DNA of 64,000 nt from assembly GCF_009729055.1 (NCBI RefSeq), contig NZ_CP045484.1:2738872-2802871 (forward strand), written 5' to 3'. The notes beneath the pieces were generated by a model. The model was not told where the DNA came from. It worked only from the letters and a program-made list of their open reading frames with translations, and did not search any database. Origin of the DNA: Sulfurisphaera ohwakuensis. GTDB taxonomy: Archaea; Thermoproteota; Thermoprotei_A; Sulfolobales; Sulfolobaceae. The position numbers were made by a program, and so were the translations under genes. Shown one piece after another: positions 36,968 to 45,348 of this stretch (positions are counted from its first letter, which is position 1; each line of letters opens with the position of its first letter).

Positions 36968-37411
36968 ATGACTAGGTTATCTATAGAAGTAATAACTATG
37001 ATAGGGGCAGCTTTAATTCTTGCAGTATTAGGTGGTATTGCCTTTCATGATTTAATAATGATAGATACGGGTGGATATTTCCCACATAATGAAAAACCAG
37101 AAGTGATCAGAGTTATAGCAAAACAGTATGTCTGGGAATTTATATATCCTAATGGAACTGTAAGTTATGATAAAGTTGTTATACAGGCGGGTAAACCGTA
37201 TATCTTTAATCTAACTTCCGCTGATGTAATCCACGCAATGTATATTGTACAATTAGGGTATAAACTTGAGGCTATCCCAGGATATTATTATCCATTATAC
37301 ATAATAGTAAATAAACCGGGAGTGTACAACATTTATTGCGCCGAATTTTGTGGTCCGGGACATTATACTATGATAGGGGAGCTCATAGTAGTTAATTCTA
37401 CAGCAGGGTGA
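36968..37411 (+). CDS. soxH: SoxH, CuA-containing oxidase subunit II
   Basis: 147 residues. One N-terminal helix (about 6-28), then a cupredoxin domain with the full CuA set: His in DVIHAMYI, the loop CAEFCGPGHYTM with both Cys, His and Met. It receives electrons from sulfocyanin and passes them to SoxM. Only one membrane anchor is seen where bacterial subunit II has two. The ATG at 36968 is right after an in-frame TTG and fits the promoter. soxI follows after four bases. Confidence 0.94.
   Translation: MTRLSIEVITMIGAALILAVLGGIAFHDLIMIDTGGYFPHNEKPEVIRVIAKQYVWEFIYPNGTVSYDKVVIQAGKPYIFNLTSADVIHAMYIVQLGYKLEAIPGYYYPLYIIVNKPGVYNIYCAEFCGPGHYTMIGELIVVNSTAG
37406..37411 (+). promoter_or_regulatory. 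Ribosome site GGTGAT for soxI
   Basis: GGTGAT overlaps the soxH stop codon and sits four bases before the soxI ATG, a strong match to the 16S rRNA tail of Sulfolobales. Internal operon genes here use such sites while first genes do not. Confidence 0.6.
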
Positions 37412-37415
37412 TAAA

Positions 37416-37865
37416 ATGAGTCAAAGACTTTCTAAAAAGGATTACGCATTATGGATAATATCAGTAATAGCAATGTTCTTTATCTTTGAAGCATTAGGAA
37501 ATTTCGGAAATTTAACTGCTTTATCTTCAGCTTCACCAATTTCACTAGCCGAAAAATCATTATTCAAAATTACTTATATTGCAGCTGGCGGTGTGTTTGC
37601 TATATTTATGGGTAGTTTAATCTTTCTCTCTTTAAGGTTTAGAGAGAGGAGTGAGGTGAGCGTACAGAGGAAAATTGATTATAGTGCAATTAGTCTTGCT
37701 ACATTGATAGTTACTGGAATAATATTAGTTTGGTTCTCTTTACCATATTTATCTCCTAATATTCCTCTAGTATTACAATTTAATTCTGGTATTTTAATCT
37801 CAATGGCCATGTTTCTATTATTTGCATTAACTATAGTGCTATATAAGGAATATTATAAAGATTAA
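37416..37865 (+). CDS. soxI: SoxI, membrane subunit of the SoxM complex
   Basis: 149 residues, about four membrane helices (near 12-30, 50-72, 88-108, 118-142) with a basic loop RFRERSEVSVQRK between the second and third. Assigned as SoxI by its place directly after the CuA subunit gene and before the Rieske and cytochrome b genes, the order of the S. acidocaldarius soxEFGHIM genes differing slightly. SoxI has no known chemistry and may be a structural subunit. Confidence 0.75.
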   Translation: MSQRLSKKDYALWIISVIAMFFIFEALGNFGNLTALSSASPISLAEKSLFKITYIAAGGVFAIFMGSLIFLSLRFRERSEVSVQRKIDYSAISLATLIVTGIILVWFSLPYLSPNIPLVLQFNSGILISMAMFLLFALTIVLYKEYYKD

Positions 37866-37927
37866 GTTAATTATTTTTCTATTTTCTTCTAATTAAACTT
37901 TAAAAACCTAAAAACGGGTGTTAATTT

Positions 37928-38662
37928 ATGGGAAGAAAAAAGTTAGTAATATTTATTACGGCATTATTCTTCTTGTTCTTATATTTCTCTCTTTTTCCTC
38001 CAGGATTATTTTCAAATATTATAGCTCCAATAATCTTCTGGATAATGACACTTTTTATTACACTCTTCTATCCTCTTAACACAGTATTTACTTACGTCAT
38101 GGCTAATTTCAAAAGGAAAAAAGAAATCTCCATTTCAACCCTAATGTACTTCCCATTTCATCTCTTGATATTTAGTTTAGCCTTAGAAAAATTGCTAACA
38201 CTATTCTTTAACTATTCCCCAACATTCTATCATGGAGAAGTGAATTTAGCGTTTTCCCCATTTGTAACTTCTGGTTTAGGTTTTCTCTTTAATCTTCTAT
38301 TTAATCCCTCTATTGAAGTGTTACTACCACCATATTATTTTCTTTCAATTACACCATTTGCAATATTTATAGCTTTAAGTATAACGTTTTTAGTATCTGC
38401 AAATATAGGTAAAATATTTGAATTTATAAGATCAAAACGATTAATTGCTGGAGTAATTAGTCTTGGATTAGTTGGTGGGAGTACATGTTGCTTATCATTG
38501 CCAACTATCATAGCGTTTTATACTCCGCTTTCTTTTCTTGCGTATAACGTTATAAGTGGTGAAATTTTAACAATAGTGTATTTTGCTTTACCATTAATTG
38601 TAATATTTTCTCTATATGATCTGTTTAAAAGATCTCTTAAAGTTAAATGTGATTGTAAATAG
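37928..38662 (+). CDS. Membrane protein with Cys-Cys motif inside the soxM cluster
   Basis: 244 residues, about six to seven membrane helices. Not recognised. Notable are GGSTCCLSLPTII at about 180-192, at the start of a late helix, and the C-terminal tail KVKCDCK, giving four cysteines in two close pairs. Cysteine pairs near a membrane suit copper binding or thiol chemistry. It lies between soxI and soxF, 62 bases after soxI, all in one direction. A role in copper delivery to sulfocyanin/CuA is possible, not shown. Confidence 0.6.
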   Translation: MGRKKLVIFITALFFLFLYFSLFPPGLFSNIIAPIIFWIMTLFITLFYPLNTVFTYVMANFKRKKEISISTLMYFPFHLLIFSLALEKLLTLFFNYSPTFYHGEVNLAFSPFVTSGLGFLFNLLFNPSIEVLLPPYYFLSITPFAIFIALSITFLVSANIGKIFEFIRSKRLIAGVISLGLVGGSTCCLSLPTIIAFYTPLSFLAYNVISGEILTIVYFALPLIVIFSLYDLFKRSLKVKCDCK

Positions 38663-38711
38663 ATTAAACATTTTAGTAAAACTTAAATAGTTTTTAGTAT
38701 AAAATTTCTTT

Positions 38712-39446
38712 GTGAGAAATATGAAAAGACGAGATTTCATTAGGTTAGCTATGATAGCTGGTGGAGCTGTTGCAATATCTCCATTATTTTCACCCCTTTT
38801 TAATTACATGGGATACTATTACAATGAATTAAGAGTTATATCGAAAAACTATTTAGTAGCTAATAACACAGCTGGTTTGCAAGGATTTCCTAAGTATAAA
38901 GTAGCTAATATTAAAGATATACAAAGTAGTAACTGTCCCGTCTATTTCTTTACTTATCCCTTAACGAATGAACCTTGCTTCATAGTCGACTTCTCTAAAC
39001 TAAATAACCAGACTAACGTGGAATTTAAGAATCCGTATTTTGGTCAATTTGCTATAAATTCTAAGTTTCCAACTATTAAGGGTGTAGGTCCGAAGGGCTC
39101 AATATGTGCATTCTCAGCAATATGTGTTCATTTAGGCTGTCAATTACCAGCACAAGTTCTTACAAGTTCTCCCAACTTGCCTGGTTTAAATCCTGCTAGT
39201 ACGATTTTACATTGTCCATGCCATGGATCGATGTATAAATTAGATGAAGGAGGAATAGTAGTAGGTGGACCAGCACCTAGACCATTACCGATAGTTTTAC
39301 TAGAATATGATAATACAACTGGTGATATTTACGCTATAGGAACTAACGCACCATATTTCTCTAAGACTAGACCAACTAGTAATTTGATATATGATCCAAA
39401 TTATTCCTATCAAATACCATCTAATCCAGCTTGCACTTCGGGGTGA
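38712..39446 (+). CDS. soxF: SoxF, Rieske iron-sulfur protein of the SoxM complex
   Basis: 244 residues. A twin-arginine signal starts the protein (MKRRDFIRLAMIAGGAVAIS). The Rieske cluster boxes are CVHLGC and CPCHGS, followed by the GGPAPRPLP proline loop. It takes electrons from quinol with cytochrome b SoxG. Start uncertain between GTG 38712 and ATG 38721: two AT-rich boxes fit one each. The downstream gene begins four bases after the stop. Confidence 0.94.
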   Translation: MRNMKRRDFIRLAMIAGGAVAISPLFSPLFNYMGYYYNELRVISKNYLVANNTAGLQGFPKYKVANIKDIQSSNCPVYFFTYPLTNEPCFIVDFSKLNNQTNVEFKNPYFGQFAINSKFPTIKGVGPKGSICAFSAICVHLGCQLPAQVLTSSPNLPGLNPASTILHCPCHGSMYKLDEGGIVVGGPAPRPLPIVLLEYDNTTGDIYAIGTNAPYFSKTRPTSNLIYDPNYSYQIPSNPACTSG

Positions 39447-39447
39447 T
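39442..39447 (+). promoter_or_regulatory. Ribosome site GGTGAT deciding the soxG start
   Basis: GGTGAT overlaps the soxF stop and lies three bases before the GTG at 39451. It rules out the in-frame ATG 60 bases upstream within soxF. Confidence 0.65.
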
Positions 39448-39450
39448 AAA

Positions 39451-40980
39451 GTGGAAGAGGAAAGAGAGAGTTGGTTAGACAAAGTCTTTCAGTGGTTAGA
39501 TGAAAGAGTAGGAATATATGGACATACTATTGCTAAAGCTCCAAGGTATGCTTATAGACTTGATTATTGGTTAGGCTCAATGGTACTTGCTGCTTTCGCT
39601 TTGGCAGTAATAACTGGAGCCCTTGTTGCATTATATTACGTTCCCTCTGATCCTTATGCTTCTACAGTATACTTAATTACAAAGGTACCATATGGAGCTT
39701 TATTGTTCAGTATACATACATGGGCTGCTTACGCAATGATATTTTTACTTATTATTCATATGACAAGAAACTTTATTGTAGGTGCTTATAGAAAACCTAG
39801 GGAAATCATGTGGGTTGTTGGAGTTATATTGGCTGGATTAGCTTTAACTGAAGCCTATTTAGGCTACTCCTTACCATATAATTTAATATCCTGGACAGCA
39901 ACTACTACCGGTCTAAATCTGTTCACTTACATGCCTTTTAATTTAGCTGCCCTAATTAAACTGATGACTACTGTACCAACAAATTTGCCTGGTATAGCTA
40001 GTGGTGTTGATCCACTAGTTGATAGATTCTTTATATTCCACTGGATTGTTGGAGGATTAATACTTCTATTTATAATGATTCATTTAGCAATATTTGAAAA
40101 ACATGGAGGACCTACACCACCGCCTAGTAAGGAGCCAGGCCCAGAATTAATTGAGCATTTTAGAGATAAAGTGGAAAATGATCCTAATTGGAGACTACAA
40201 CCATATACGAGAACCTTTGGAATGATATTGATGACTTTCTTCCTTATATTTGGTGGGGTAATACTGATCGCATCATTAATACCATATAATATTGCAATTA
40301 CTGGTGGCGGACTTAAGTATACAATGCCAGAGTATAACCCAGTATTAGCTGCTCAAACACCACCAATACCGGATTGGTACTTCTTATTCATTTACTTCTT
40401 TTACAAATCAGTAACCCCACAAAATGCTTCAATAATTTTCTTAGCTTGGATATTAATTACAGTATTATTCCCATTTATAGATCAGTATATCTTTAGACAT
40501 AAAGCAAGCCATCCAGTAATGAGACCTGCTGCAATAGCTTTAGGAACAGGGTTTATAATTTCCTTCATAGTAAACAGTATTTGGGCATATAGGACGCCTG
40601 GAGTAGATATAGGACCTATAGGTGTCGAAGTAGACGGTTTAATTTTCTTAGCATCATTTGTGGTACTTTACCCATTAATCAAATTCTATTTAGCTCCAAG
40701 ATCGATTAGAGGGGATTCCTCTGGAGGGAGTTTTAATTTTAGAAAAGGTATGAGTTTAAAGACTAAAACTCTTAATCTACAGCAGCAAAAATTAATACTA
40801 AGGTCTAGTGAAATAGCGTTTATTGGATTAGTATCATCATTTATATATACTACATGCCAACTATTTGCATCATTACAAGTAGCTTATATAACTGCGCAAT
40901 TTGGAGTAGGATTTTTACTAGGATTAGACTTGCTGCTATTAGCTGGTATACTAGGTTTCCTAGTTTTTGGTGGAAAATAG
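39451..40980 (+). CDS. soxG: SoxG, cytochrome b of the bc1-like part of the SoxM complex
   Basis: 509 residues. Two helices carry paired heme ligands: FSIHTWAAYAMIFLLIIHMTRNF and FIFHWIVGGLILLFIMIHLA. The quinol-site motif is PDWYF in place of PEWY. About twelve helices in total, so longer than mitochondrial cytochrome b. It oxidises caldariella-type quinol together with SoxF. The GTG start is decided by the GGTGAT site; the longer reading frame would overlap soxF by 56 bases. Confidence 0.94.
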   Translation: MEEERESWLDKVFQWLDERVGIYGHTIAKAPRYAYRLDYWLGSMVLAAFALAVITGALVALYYVPSDPYASTVYLITKVPYGALLFSIHTWAAYAMIFLLIIHMTRNFIVGAYRKPREIMWVVGVILAGLALTEAYLGYSLPYNLISWTATTTGLNLFTYMPFNLAALIKLMTTVPTNLPGIASGVDPLVDRFFIFHWIVGGLILLFIMIHLAIFEKHGGPTPPPSKEPGPELIEHFRDKVENDPNWRLQPYTRTFGMILMTFFLIFGGVILIASLIPYNIAITGGGLKYTMPEYNPVLAAQTPPIPDWYFLFIYFFYKSVTPQNASIIFLAWILITVLFPFIDQYIFRHKASHPVMRPAAIALGTGFIISFIVNSIWAYRTPGVDIGPIGVEVDGLIFLASFVVLYPLIKFYLAPRSIRGDSSGGSFNFRKGMSLKTKTLNLQQQKLILRSSEIAFIGLVSSFIYTTCQLFASLQVAYITAQFGVGFLLGLDLLLLAGILGFLVFGGK

Positions 40981-41112
40981 TTCGAACGAAGTATTCTAAT
41001 ACAATTTTTTTATATCATAATTTACACACTATTTTTTCTCAATACTACTATTTTTATTCATATCAGCGTTAATATTAAGAAAGATAGTACCATAAAAAAT
41101 GTCTTTCGAACC

Positions 41113-41469
41113 TTATACTAAGATAATCTGATATCCTTCGTCAATGAACAATGATAGATCTTTATGATCGTTTTCATCACCTAAAAGTCTAAACCCTTTA
41201 GCCACTACTTTATCTCTTATGTTCAAGTGTGGTGGTGAGGCACAATATCCGCAAGCGCCATATATTATTCCTTGTTTTGTTGCTTCGTCTACTAAAGGTT
41301 TAATATAAGAATTATCTGAAATTAATATTTTTTCTCCCAATCCTTCAAAATAAACTACTACTTCATTTCCTTTTTTCTTCAAGTTTATAGCGTAATGTAA
41401 TGCATGTGCTGCTTTCACTAATTCAGATCTTATATCCGGGTCGGAGAATATTATAAAAGCATATTTCAT
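41113..41469 (-). CDS. DsrE-family protein with CGYC motif
   Basis: 118 residues of DsrE-like fold: MKYAFIIFSDPDIRSELVKAAHALHYAINLKKKGNEVVVYFEG, then YGACGYCASP and a C-terminal FIDEGYQIILV. The CxxC at about 73-76 is in the sulfur-carrier region. A sulfur-relay or redox role is likely for the family. It lies 15 bases after the double-HTH regulator gene on the same strand, so the two may be a regulated pair. Confidence 0.8.
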   Translation of the reverse strand: MKYAFIIFSDPDIRSELVKAAHALHYAINLKKKGNEVVVYFEGLGEKILISDNSYIKPLVDEATKQGIIYGACGYCASPPHLNIRDKVVAKGFRLLGDENDHKDLSLFIDEGYQIILV

Positions 41470-41484
41470 ATGAGAAAATTCTCA

Positions 41485-42216
41485 TTAGTTAAGATAAAAT
41501 TGTGTTCTAAACTTTTGATCATTAAATATCCAATTATTTATCTTATATTCGGATTTTATTGAAATTTTTCCAAATTTATTGAGTTTAACTATTTCTTCTA
41601 AATTTTCCGCGAATCCAATGTAAATTGGAGGATATTTGAAAATATGTTTAATTTGTTTATTAATTGTTTGCGAAATAAGAGAATATAATAGGAAGTCCAA
41701 CTTTGCTATATCTATCCTTGGGACAATCTTTACAAAGTTATTAGAAACTAAGAAGCGTAAATGCCTATTTATTGTTTTTGAGCTTTTCCCTAGTTCTATT
41801 GCTATTTCTTTGTCACTTATTAAAGGATTCTTAACCAGTAAGTCAATTATTTTATAATCTAACTTTGATAGTGAGTATTTTCTATTAGGAATTATTTGAT
41901 AAAATATAGGATTTATCTTTTCTATCTCTTTATTAATATCTTCTCCGAAAATTTCAGAAATTATATATCCCTCTATACATTTAAACCTCACACTTTCATT
42001 GCTTATATTTTCTTGATTATGTATTACAATAGCTTTCTTATACCCTAAAATAACAGGATCTACATATGTATAATAGCCTTCAATAAATTTTTGCAACTTA
42101 TTTAATCTATATATTAAGGAAGAAAGACTAAGATTTAATTTTCTAGCTAATTCTCTTTTACTAACTCTTGGGTTTACAAAAATATTATAAAATATTAATT
42201 TATCTAATGCGTCCAT
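41485..42216 (-). CDS. Transcription regulator with two winged HTH domains (Lrp/AsnC-like)
   Basis: 243 residues. The first HTH is at 1-45 (MDALDKLIFYNIFVNPRVSKRELARKL), followed by a short domain. A second HTH is at about 113-160 (LSKLDYKIIDLLVKNPLISDKEIAIELGKSSKTINRHLRFL). Each has the AsnC-type winged-helix pattern, but no intact RAM ligand domain is evident. This tandem layout occurs in some archaeal regulators. Targets unknown; the DsrE gene directly downstream is the closest candidate. Confidence 0.75.
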   Translation of the reverse strand: MDALDKLIFYNIFVNPRVSKRELARKLNLSLSSLIYRLNKLQKFIEGYYTYVDPVILGYKKAIVIHNQENISNESVRFKCIEGYIISEIFGEDINKEIEKINPIFYQIIPNRKYSLSKLDYKIIDLLVKNPLISDKEIAIELGKSSKTINRHLRFLVSNNFVKIVPRIDIAKLDFLLYSLISQTINKQIKHIFKYPPIYIGFAENLEEIVKLNKFGKISIKSEYKINNWIFNDQKFRTQFYLN

Positions 42217-42225
42217 ATTAATATA

Positions 42226-42687
42226 TTATTCAATATTTCTTATATATTCATTATGAAGCTCCCTAAATCCTTTCTTAACATAGAATGAGGTTGCTATCAC
42301 GTTTTTTGCTGGAAATCTAGCTAATACTGTATCAATTCCTTTTTCTTTTAATTCTTTTTCTATATAATTTATTATTTCCTCTCCTATACCCTTACGTCTA
42401 TAGGATGGATAGACGTAAATTTCTTGAATTATACCGACTTTCTGTGGTATATAGAATTCCCTATCACTAATAAATACTCTCGCCCCACCTACTACCTTTC
42501 CATCTTCCTCAACTACAATTAATAATACGTCATCTTTATTAAACGATTTCTTTATAGATTCTCTTACTTTTTCTTCTAGATCTTGAGGAACTTCCAGTAG
42601 AGGATCAAATTCTGAGTTTAATCTATACATTCTAGCAAACATATCTGTTAATGCTTCTATGTCTTTTTCGATTGCTTTTCTTATCAT
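42226..42687 (-). CDS. GNAT-family acetyltransferase
   Basis: 153 residues with the acetyl-CoA loop [21 protein letters not shown] (about 101-120), preceded by GGARVFIS. It acetylates an amine or protein N-terminus; the substrate is not visible. It overlaps the malic enzyme gene by four bases (ATGA), so the two are co-transcribed. In Sulfolobus a GNAT protein (Pat) acetylates the chromatin protein Alba, but this one need not be it. Confidence 0.85.
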   Translation of the reverse strand: MIRKAIEKDIEALTDMFARMYRLNSEFDPLLEVPQDLEEKVRESIKKSFNKDDVLLIVVEEDGKVVGGARVFISDREFYIPQKVGIIQEIYVYPSYRRKGIGEEIINYIEKELKEKGIDTVLARFPAKNVIATSFYVKKGFRELHNEYIRNIE

Positions 42688-43928
42688 AAACTCAACCTCC
42701 TGGCTCTTAGAATTCTTTCTTTAGCAGACTCTAAAAATTCACGATAAGATAATTTTAGTCTAGCATAACCTAATTCTACTGCTTTAGTAGCTACTGCAGC
42801 AGCCATTCTATAGTATACTTCTATCTCATCCATTCTTGGAATAATATAATCTTCTCTTAGTCCTTTCTCTTCAGCATATTTGGCAAGTTCTTCTGCAGCA
42901 GCTATTATCATCTCGTCAGTGATTTTCTTTGCTCTACTGTCTAATACTCCTCTAAATACTGCTGGAAATATTAGAGAATTGTTTACCTGATTCGGGAAGT
43001 CACTCCTTCCTGTTGCTACAATTACTGCACCGGCTTCTTTGGCTTCATTGGGATATATCTCTGGAACTGGATTTGCTAATGCAAATACTATAGGCTTATT
43101 CATCATTCTAATTAGTTTTTTATCTATTCTAACCTCTGGTGAAGAAGCAGCAATTAGGATATCTGCACCTTTAAATGCTTCCTCAATTGTTTTTACTCTC
43201 TCGCCATTTGTCTGTATAGCTAACTCGTATTTCCATGGATGTTTAAACATTAAAGAATCAACATCCCCTCTTTCGGCATATAGTGGTCCTTCTTTGTCTA
43301 TCAAAACCATATTCTTAGGGTTAAAACCATATTTTATTAACAATCTTGCAGTCGCTATGTTTGCAGCTCCAGCACCCATAAGAACTATTTTAGAATTCTT
43401 ATCTTTGCCAGTAAGCTTTATCGCGTTAATTAAACCAGCGAGGACAGCACCAGCTGTGCCTTGTTGATCATCATGCCATACTGGTATATTTAGAGTTTTT
43501 TGAAGTTCTTCTAAAATAAAGAAACATTTTGGAGATTCAATATCTTCTAAGTTTATTCCGCCAAAAGCTGGTTCTATTGCTTTAGCGACTTGTATAAATT
43601 CCTCCTTATCTGAAACTTTTATAGGTAAAGGAAAAGCATCAACACCTCCTAGAAATTTAAATAGCAAAGCTTTTCCTTCCATTACGGGTAGTGAAGCTAT
43701 AGGTCCAACATTACCTAATCCTAATACTCTGCTGCCATCTGTTAAAATTGCTATAGTATTCCATCTACTGGTTAGCTCAAAACTTTGATTCTCGTCCTTC
43801 TGTATTTCTTTAACTAATTCTGCTACTCCAGGCGTATAGATTAAAGCGAAATCTTCGTAAGATCTAATGGGAATTTTAGGCATTATCTCTAATTTCCCTT
43901 GGTATTTCTTAGCTAATGATATTGCCAT
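42684..43928 (-). CDS. NAD(P)-dependent malic enzyme
   Basis: 414 residues, the short bacterial/archaeal type. Seen: [53 protein letters not shown], the Rossmann loop [13 protein letters not shown], and [12 protein letters not shown]. It decarboxylates malate to pyruvate, giving NAD(P)H. This links the C4 acids made from acetyl-CoA breakdown to pyruvate. No acetyl-CoA-binding extension. Start at 43928 with ATG. Confidence 0.94.
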   Translation of the reverse strand: MAISLAKKYQGKLEIMPKIPIRSYEDFALIYTPGVAELVKEIQKDENQSFELTSRWNTIAILTDGSRVLGLGNVGPIASLPVMEGKALLFKFLGGVDAFPLPIKVSDKEEFIQVAKAIEPAFGGINLEDIESPKCFFILEELQKTLNIPVWHDDQQGTAGAVLAGLINAIKLTGKDKNSKIVLMGAGAANIATARLLIKYGFNPKNMVLIDKEGPLYAERGDVDSLMFKHPWKYELAIQTNGERVKTIEEAFKGADILIAASSPEVRIDKKLIRMMNKPIVFALANPVPEIYPNEAKEAGAVIVATGRSDFPNQVNNSLIFPAVFRGVLDSRAKKITDEMIIAAAEELAKYAEEKGLREDYIIPRMDEIEVYYRMAAAVATKAVELGYARLKLSYREFLESAKERILRARRLSL

Positions 43929-44026
43929 AAATAATTCTAAACTTTATGTATTTTTAAAATTTTCCTCAAATCGTGAAATGAATGAAAATTCTTATTATTT
44001 TAGTTTTTAAAAGAATATGGGAAAAA

Positions 44027-44036
44027 CTTATATAAT
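44027..44036 (+). promoter_or_regulatory. TATA box of the DUF929 gene
   Basis: CTTATATAAT is centred 27 bases before the ATG at 44059. It lies within the longer reading frame that starts at 44017, so that start is rejected. Confidence 0.6.
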
Positions 44037-44058
44037 TATTTTCGATTTAAGATTTAAG

Positions 44059-44826
44059 ATGAATAGATCCATAGTCGCTGTTATAGTAATAGTTGTATTA
44101 GTTATAGCTTTTTTCTCAATATATTATATATCTAGGTTAAGTAATGCAAGTACCATACCGGCTGGGAAATTTGTAAAAATCAGTAACGTGGATTTAGCTC
44201 CTAAAGGCGAGGTAATAGTTGTTGAACAATCATGGTATGGATGTCCAGTAGGTGCAGCGGCATCTTGGGCTATATATAATGTGTTAAAAAACTATGGAAA
44301 TATAACTTTTGAATTTCACTATTCTGATCCGGATCATAACCCAGCTAATATTCCAGGGTTAATATTCCTTAACTTTACGCCAACATCAATAGTAAGATTT
44401 TATGATGGATATGTTTATAATGAGTACTTAAATGCCTCATATAATGGAACTCCTATACCACAAAATGAATTAGTACTAATTGGAGAAGAAATTCTAAAAG
44501 AAGAATATGCAAGTATGGGATTAAACCCACAAGTGGCAAATTATATTATTCAATATGAGACGCAAGTACCTATACAACAATATGGAAAACCATCAGCATA
44601 TTATGTTCAACCTCCTCATCTTAACTTTGCTATCTTAATATCTGGACCTAACGGTACATATATAATCACTACTCCAATAGTTAATCCTAATATTCTCTCT
44701 GGTTACTCTCCTCAATATGTTTATTCCCACCTAGATAACTTCCAGCAAATAATACAAGCATCACAAATGATACAACAAGTAATACTTGAAGCAGCAGGAC
44801 CTTTAGCAAGTGAATGTCCTACTTAA
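44059..44826 (+). CDS. DUF929 membrane-anchored thioredoxin-like protein
   Basis: 255 residues. One N-terminal helix (about 3-26) anchors an outside domain. The segment EQSWYGCPVGAAASWAIYNVL resembles a thioredoxin active site with a single Cys-Pro, as in archaeal DUF929 proteins (family from memory). A second Cys is four residues from the end (SECPT). The family is thought to be redox-related; a role in disulfide or oxidase assembly outside the cell is possible. It has its own TATA box. Confidence 0.75.
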   Translation: MNRSIVAVIVIVVLVIAFFSIYYISRLSNASTIPAGKFVKISNVDLAPKGEVIVVEQSWYGCPVGAAASWAIYNVLKNYGNITFEFHYSDPDHNPANIPGLIFLNFTPTSIVRFYDGYVYNEYLNASYNGTPIPQNELVLIGEEILKEEYASMGLNPQVANYIIQYETQVPIQQYGKPSAYYVQPPHLNFAILISGPNGTYIITTPIVNPNILSGYSPQYVYSHLDNFQQIIQASQMIQQVILEAAGPLASECPT

Positions 44827-44836
44827 AATTTTTTAG
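44826..44836 (+). promoter_or_regulatory. TATA box of the CoA-binding protein gene
   Basis: An AAATTTTTTAG box centred 27 bases before the ATG at 44859 overlaps the end of the preceding gene and favours that ATG over the one at 44814. Confidence 0.45.
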
Positions 44837-44858
44837 TCTTTTTTTCACATATTATAAT

Positions 44859-45317
44859 ATGAGTTCTGAAGATGAGTTAATAAAGTATATTTTGGAAAAT
44901 TATAAAAATATAGCAACAATTGGATTTTCAAAAGATCCTTCTAAACCTGCTCACCAAGTTCCTAAGTTTCTGATAAGTAAAGGATATAATGTTTATCCAG
45001 TAAATCCTTCAGCTGATGAAATATTAGGTAGGAAAAGCTACAAGTCCTTGTTAGAGATTCCGGATAAAATTGACGTTGTTGAAGTATTTAGACCTTCTTC
45101 AGAAGTTCCTAAAATTGTTGATGAAGTCCTTGAGAGGGTTAAACAAAAGGGTGATGTTAAAGTAATATGGTTACAAGAAGGGATTAGAAATGACGAAGCT
45201 GCTGAAAAAGCAAGAAAATCTGGTTTAATTGTTATTCAAGATAGATGTATGTATAAGGAGTATATGAAGAAAATCGGTAGAGTAGAAAATCCTCCACCAG
45301 TTTCTAAGATTGAATAA
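44859..45317 (+). CDS. CoA-binding domain protein (YccU-like)
   Basis: 152 residues, a single Rossmann-like CoA-binding domain: NIATIGFSKDPSKPAHQVPKFLISKGYNVYPVNP, IDVVEVFRPSSEVPKIVDEVL and VIWLQEGIRNDEAAEKARKSGLIVIQDRCMYKEY. Related to the CoA-binding part of succinyl-CoA synthetase, without the ligase half. Its cellular function is unknown in most organisms. The start at 44859 is backed by a TATA box; the upstream ATG would overlap the preceding gene. Confidence 0.85.
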   Translation: MSSEDELIKYILENYKNIATIGFSKDPSKPAHQVPKFLISKGYNVYPVNPSADEILGRKSYKSLLEIPDKIDVVEVFRPSSEVPKIVDEVLERVKQKGDVKVIWLQEGIRNDEAAEKARKSGLIVIQDRCMYKEYMKKIGRVENPPPVSKIE

Positions 45318-45348
45318 TTTTTTAATGCGTTATTTTTTAAATTAAATT

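Noticed and set aside
39391-39450. Upstream extension of soxG to an ATG at 39391
   Set aside because: It would overlap soxF by 56 bases; the GGTGAT site just before the GTG at 39451 explains the start better.
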